This document shows positions 61,741 to 64,000 of a stretch of DNA of 64,000 bases, in pieces; position 1 is the stretch's first letter, and the number at the start of each line of letters is the position of its first letter. The notes beneath the pieces are model-generated. The model saw nothing but the letters and a program-made list of their open reading frames with translations, was not told where the DNA came from and made no database searches. Origin of the DNA: Robiginitalea sp. SC105 (GTDB taxonomy: Bacteria > Bacteroidota > Bacteroidia > Flavobacteriales > Flavobacteriaceae). The stretch covers positions 744,001-808,000 of the forward strand of contig NZ_JACLZF010000001.1 in assembly GCF_014243345.1 (NCBI RefSeq). The letters are read 5' to 3'. Position numbers and translations under genes: made by a program.

Positions 61741-62598
61741 ATGATCCATTCCATGACCGGGTTCGGGAAACACGTCATCCAGCTTCCCGGCAAGAAAATA
61801 ACGGTAGAACTTAAATCCCTCAACAGCAAGAGCCTGGACATCAATGCCCGGGTGCCCCAGGCATACCGGGAAAAGGAGTTGGTTTTCAGGAACCGAATCG
61901 CCCAGGAACTGGAGCGGGGGAAGGTGGACATGAGCCTCTATGTGGAGCTAACGGGCGACCAGCCTTCGGCGGAGATCAACGCGGCTGTGGTCCGCAAATA
62001 CATGGATCAGCTCCGGGAGCTGGCAGACGGGGAGCCCCAGGGTTTCCTGGAAATGGCGCTCCGCCTGCCCGATTCCCTGCGGACCGAGCGGGAGGAAATC
62101 GACCCGGAGGAATACGCTGCCATCGAAGCGGCCCTGCTGGAGGCCATCGGGGAGCTGCAACAATTCCGCCGGGACGAGGGCAAGGCGCTGGAGGCCGACT
62201 TCCGCCAGAGGATAGCTGCGATTTCGGCCCACCTGAAAGAGGTGGAAAGCCGGGACGGGGAACGCCTGGCCGCCGTGAGGGAACGCCTGCAGAAAGCGGT
62301 AGCGGAAATCCGGGAATCGGTCGATGAGAACCGGTTTGAACAGGAGCTCATCTTCTACCTGGAAAAATATGACATCACCGAGGAAAAAGTCAGGCTCTCC
62401 AAGCACCTGGAATATTTTGGGCAAAGCCTGGAAAGCGCCGATTCCAACGGTAAGAAACTCGGATTTATCTGCCAGGAAATCGGCCGGGAGATCAATACCA
62501 TCGGCTCCAAGGCAAACGATGCGCCCATGCAGCGGATCGTGGTACAGATGAAGGACGAACTGGAGAAAGTAAAAGAACAAATCCTCAACGTACTCTGA
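61741..62598 (+). CDS. yicC: YicC-family endoribonuclease-like protein, 285 aa
   Basis: Conserved YicC protein, in other bacteria linked to RNA cleavage and stationary-phase survival. The N-terminus MIHSMTGFGK and LKSLNSKSLDINARVP are diagnostic, and the C-terminal DUF1732 segment ends with KLGFICQEIGREINTIGSKANDA. Long helical middle region. Its stop overlaps the gmk start by one base (TGATG), and it is the first gene of a yicC-gmk-nadD unit, a common order in Bacteroidetes. Confidence 0.96.
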   Translation: MIHSMTGFGKHVIQLPGKKITVELKSLNSKSLDINARVPQAYREKELVFRNRIAQELERGKVDMSLYVELTGDQPSAEINAAVVRKYMDQLRELADGEPQGFLEMALRLPDSLRTEREEIDPEEYAAIEAALLEAIGELQQFRRDEGKALEADFRQRIAAISAHLKEVESRDGERLAAVRERLQKAVAEIRESVDENRFEQELIFYLEKYDITEEKVRLSKHLEYFGQSLESADSNGKKLGFICQEIGREINTIGSKANDAPMQRIVVQMKDELEKVKEQILNVL

Positions 62599-63203
62599 TG
62601 GCAGGGGGGAAGCTCATCGTGTTTTCGGCCCCTTCGGGCAGCGGCAAGACCACCATTGTGAGGCACCTGCTGGAACAGCCCGAACTAAACCTGGCGTTTT
62701 CCGTCTCGGCCACCTCCCGTCCCCGGCGCCCCAAGGAAAAGCACGGGGAGCACTACTACTTCATGACCGTTTCCGAATTCAAAAAGCACATAAAAAACGG
62801 GGACTTCCTGGAATGGGAAGAGGTCTACCGGGATAACTTCTACGGGACCCTGAAGAGCGAAGTGGAGCGCTTGTGGTCCGAGGGCAAGAATGTCATCTTC
62901 GACATCGATGTGGCCGGGGGGTTGCGCATCAAGAAAAAATTCCCGGACCGTACCCTGGCTGTTTTCGTCAAGCCCCCGAGCGTGGACGAGCTGAAAATCC
63001 GGCTGAAAAAGCGCAGTACGGAGAGTGACGACAAGATCAACATGCGCATCGCCAAGGCTTCGGTGGAACTTGCAACGGCCCCCCAGTTTGACCGGATCAT
63101 TAAAAATTACGACCTCGATACGGCCCTCAGGGAAGCCCGGGAGCTGGTGGCCGGCTATATCGCTTCCCCTGCCCCGGACAGCACCCCCGGGAAAAAGGAA
63201 TAA
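62598..63203 (+). CDS. gmk: Guanylate kinase Gmk, 201 aa
   Basis: Phosphorylates GMP to GDP. P-loop APSGSGKTTI (about 11-20), the GMP-binding region SATSRPRRPKEKHGEHYYF and VIFDIDVAGGLRIKK are all typical. Length fits. The ATG overlaps the yicC stop by one base, and the nadD gene begins 19 nt downstream. Confidence 0.98.
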   Translation: MAGGKLIVFSAPSGSGKTTIVRHLLEQPELNLAFSVSATSRPRRPKEKHGEHYYFMTVSEFKKHIKNGDFLEWEEVYRDNFYGTLKSEVERLWSEGKNVIFDIDVAGGLRIKKKFPDRTLAVFVKPPSVDELKIRLKKRSTESDDKINMRIAKASVELATAPQFDRIIKNYDLDTALREARELVAGYIASPAPDSTPGKKE

Positions 63204-63222
63204 CCGCAACTTTCCCGCCCCC

Positions 63223-63807
63223 ATGAAGAAAACTGGCCTGTTTTTCGGCACTTTCAACCCGATCCACATCGGCCACCTGATCATTGCCAACCACCTGGCC
63301 GAATTCTCCGACCTGGATGAGGTGTGGTTCGTGGTTACCCCGAGGAGTCCGTTCAAGGCCAAGGAAAGCCTGCTGGACGACCACCACCGCTTCCAGATGG
63401 TCTATGAAGCCGTAAAGGAATATCCCCGGTTGCTGGCCAGCGATGCGGAATTTAAAATGGACCAGCCGAATTACACCATCGATACGCTGACCCGATTGCG
63501 GGAGCAGTACGGGACGGACCGCGTCTTTTCACTCATCCTTGGGGAGGACAACCTGAAGGGGTTCCACAAATGGAAGAACTACGAGGCGATCCTGGCCTAT
63601 TATTCCCTGTATGTATACCCCAGGATCAGCGGGGGCAAAATCCCCGGGGAATTCGAAAGCCATCCGTCCATAACGCGGGTGGACGCCCCGATCATGGAAT
63701 TGTCGGCCACCTTTATCCGGACCCAGCACAAGGCGGGTAAGAACATCCGCCCGATGCTTCCCGAGGCGGTTTGGAAATACATGGACGAGATGAATTTTTA
63801 CCGGTGA
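63223..63807 (+). CDS. nadD: Nicotinate-nucleotide adenylyltransferase NadD, 194 aa
   Basis: Adenylates nicotinate mononucleotide on the way to NAD. The nucleotidyltransferase motif GTFNPIHIGH (about 8-17) and the C-terminal SATFIRTQHKAGKNIRPMLPEAV (equivalent of the ISSTxIR motif) are diagnostic. The ATG at 63223 opens the beta-strand before the motif; an extended frame from 63025 overlaps gmk in another frame and is rejected. Its end overlaps the convergent partial gene by about 10 nt. Confidence 0.97.
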   Translation: MKKTGLFFGTFNPIHIGHLIIANHLAEFSDLDEVWFVVTPRSPFKAKESLLDDHHRFQMVYEAVKEYPRLLASDAEFKMDQPNYTIDTLTRLREQYGTDRVFSLILGEDNLKGFHKWKNYEAILAYYSLYVYPRISGGKIPGEFESHPSITRVDAPIMELSATFIRTQHKAGKNIRPMLPEAVWKYMDEMNFYR

Positions 63808-64000
63808 GGCCGGGAATGGGCGTGCCCTTCAATTAGTTTTTGGGCCCAGGCAAGCCCTTCCTCCATGGAGGTGAAAATCCCGCTGGGACAGGGTAAAAAG
63901 CGCTGTTCCAGCCTGGCGATGCGCAAATTGAGCTCATTGTACACTACAGCTCCGTACCCCAGCAGAAAGGGGAACAATTTGTGGGCTTCCAGGTGCAGGG
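63798..64000 (-). CDS. Partial hypothetical protein (3' end of a gene continuing past the window)
   Basis: A stop-free minus-strand frame enters at the right edge and ends at TAA (63798-63800), encoding at least 66 residues. Readable features are a hydrophobic segment (FPFLLGYGAVVYNEL) and a helix near the C-terminus (MEEGLAWAQKLIEG). The pattern of a C-terminal ...GIFTSMEEGLAWA... helix resembles small STAS-like proteins of flavobacteria, but the identity is not established. Codon use matches neighbouring genes. The start lies outside the window. Confidence 0.6.
   Translation of the reverse strand, partial: LHLEAHKLFPFLLGYGAVVYNELNLRIARLEQRFLPCPSGIFTSMEEGLAWAQKLIEGHAHSRPHR

Overview
The window looks like chromosome from a marine member of the Flavobacteriaceae. 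Three things point there: the gene families (DUF3078, DUF2480 and DUF3109 proteins, a SUF cluster, 7TM-AraC regulators, a TPR/LytTR two-component pair), the repeated Bacteroidetes -7 promoter word TAnnTTTG upstream of start codons, and the general lack of strong Shine-Dalgarno sequences. The rather GC-rich coding sequence and the gene set resemble Robiginitalea, but that genus is an inference from memory and not shown by the sequence. No tRNA, rRNA, CRISPR array, prophage or insertion sequence was seen.

Layout. (1) 1-7.1 kb is visibly more AT-rich than the rest. It holds a hypothetical lipoprotein and two modules in which a membrane-bound AraC-type regulator precedes secreted hydrolases (a DUF4932 HEFGH protein, an erythromycin-esterase-like lipoprotein, an S41 peptidase). 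(2) 7.2-8.5 kb is hflX. (3) 8.8-18.9 kb, minus strand, is a SUF iron-sulfur assembly region: sufA, sufB, an AHL-lactonase-like MBL lipoprotein overlapping sufB, sufC, sufD, sufS, an M43 metalloprotease, a small lipoprotein, sufE, a DUF59 protein, DUF2480 and DUF3078. (4) 19-47 kb is mostly housekeeping: thiL, brnQ, hemJ, an NtrY-like kinase, an enoyl-CoA hydratase, a radical SAM protein, an acyltransferase, a bacilliredoxin, a DjlA-like co-chaperone, HupE/UreJ, dCMP deaminase, a C-terminal processing protease, MarC, DUF3109, a TPR histidine kinase with its LytTR regulator, and nrdB/nrdA. A structured, terminator-ended non-coding stretch lies before nrdB. (5) 47.5-47.8 kb encodes two tiny membrane proteins (28 and 42 aa). 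(6) 47.9-61.7 kb is a carbohydrate-oxidation cluster: two GMC oxidoreductases, one gluconate-dehydrogenase subunit 3, three TIM-barrel sugar isomerases, a Gfo/Idh/MocA oxidoreductase, two MFS transporters, two DUF1080 (3-keto-disaccharide hydrolase) lipoproteins, a DinB-like protein and an ASCH protein. (7) 61.7-64 kb is yicC, gmk, nadD and the end of an unidentified gene.

How the parts work together. The 48-62 kb cluster contains neither a SusC/SusD pair nor a classical glycoside hydrolase. The families present fit a route in which a glycoside is oxidised in the periplasm to a 3-keto sugar (GMC enzyme plus Tat-exported subunit 3), cleaved by lipid-anchored DUF1080 proteins, imported by an MFS permease, and isomerised or reduced in the cytoplasm by the signal-less TIM-barrel and Gfo/Idh/MocA enzymes. 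The substrate cannot be read from the sequence. The SUF cluster supplies Fe-S clusters; the secreted MBL lipoprotein translationally coupled to sufB is unexpected there.

The main points for a second look are the keto-sugar cluster, the candidate structured RNA at about 43.27-43.51 kb, the MBL gene inside the suf operon, an M48-like TPR protein whose catalytic Glu is replaced by Ala, and several promoters whose -7 word ends only 4-5 nt before the start codon, suggesting leaderless mRNAs.
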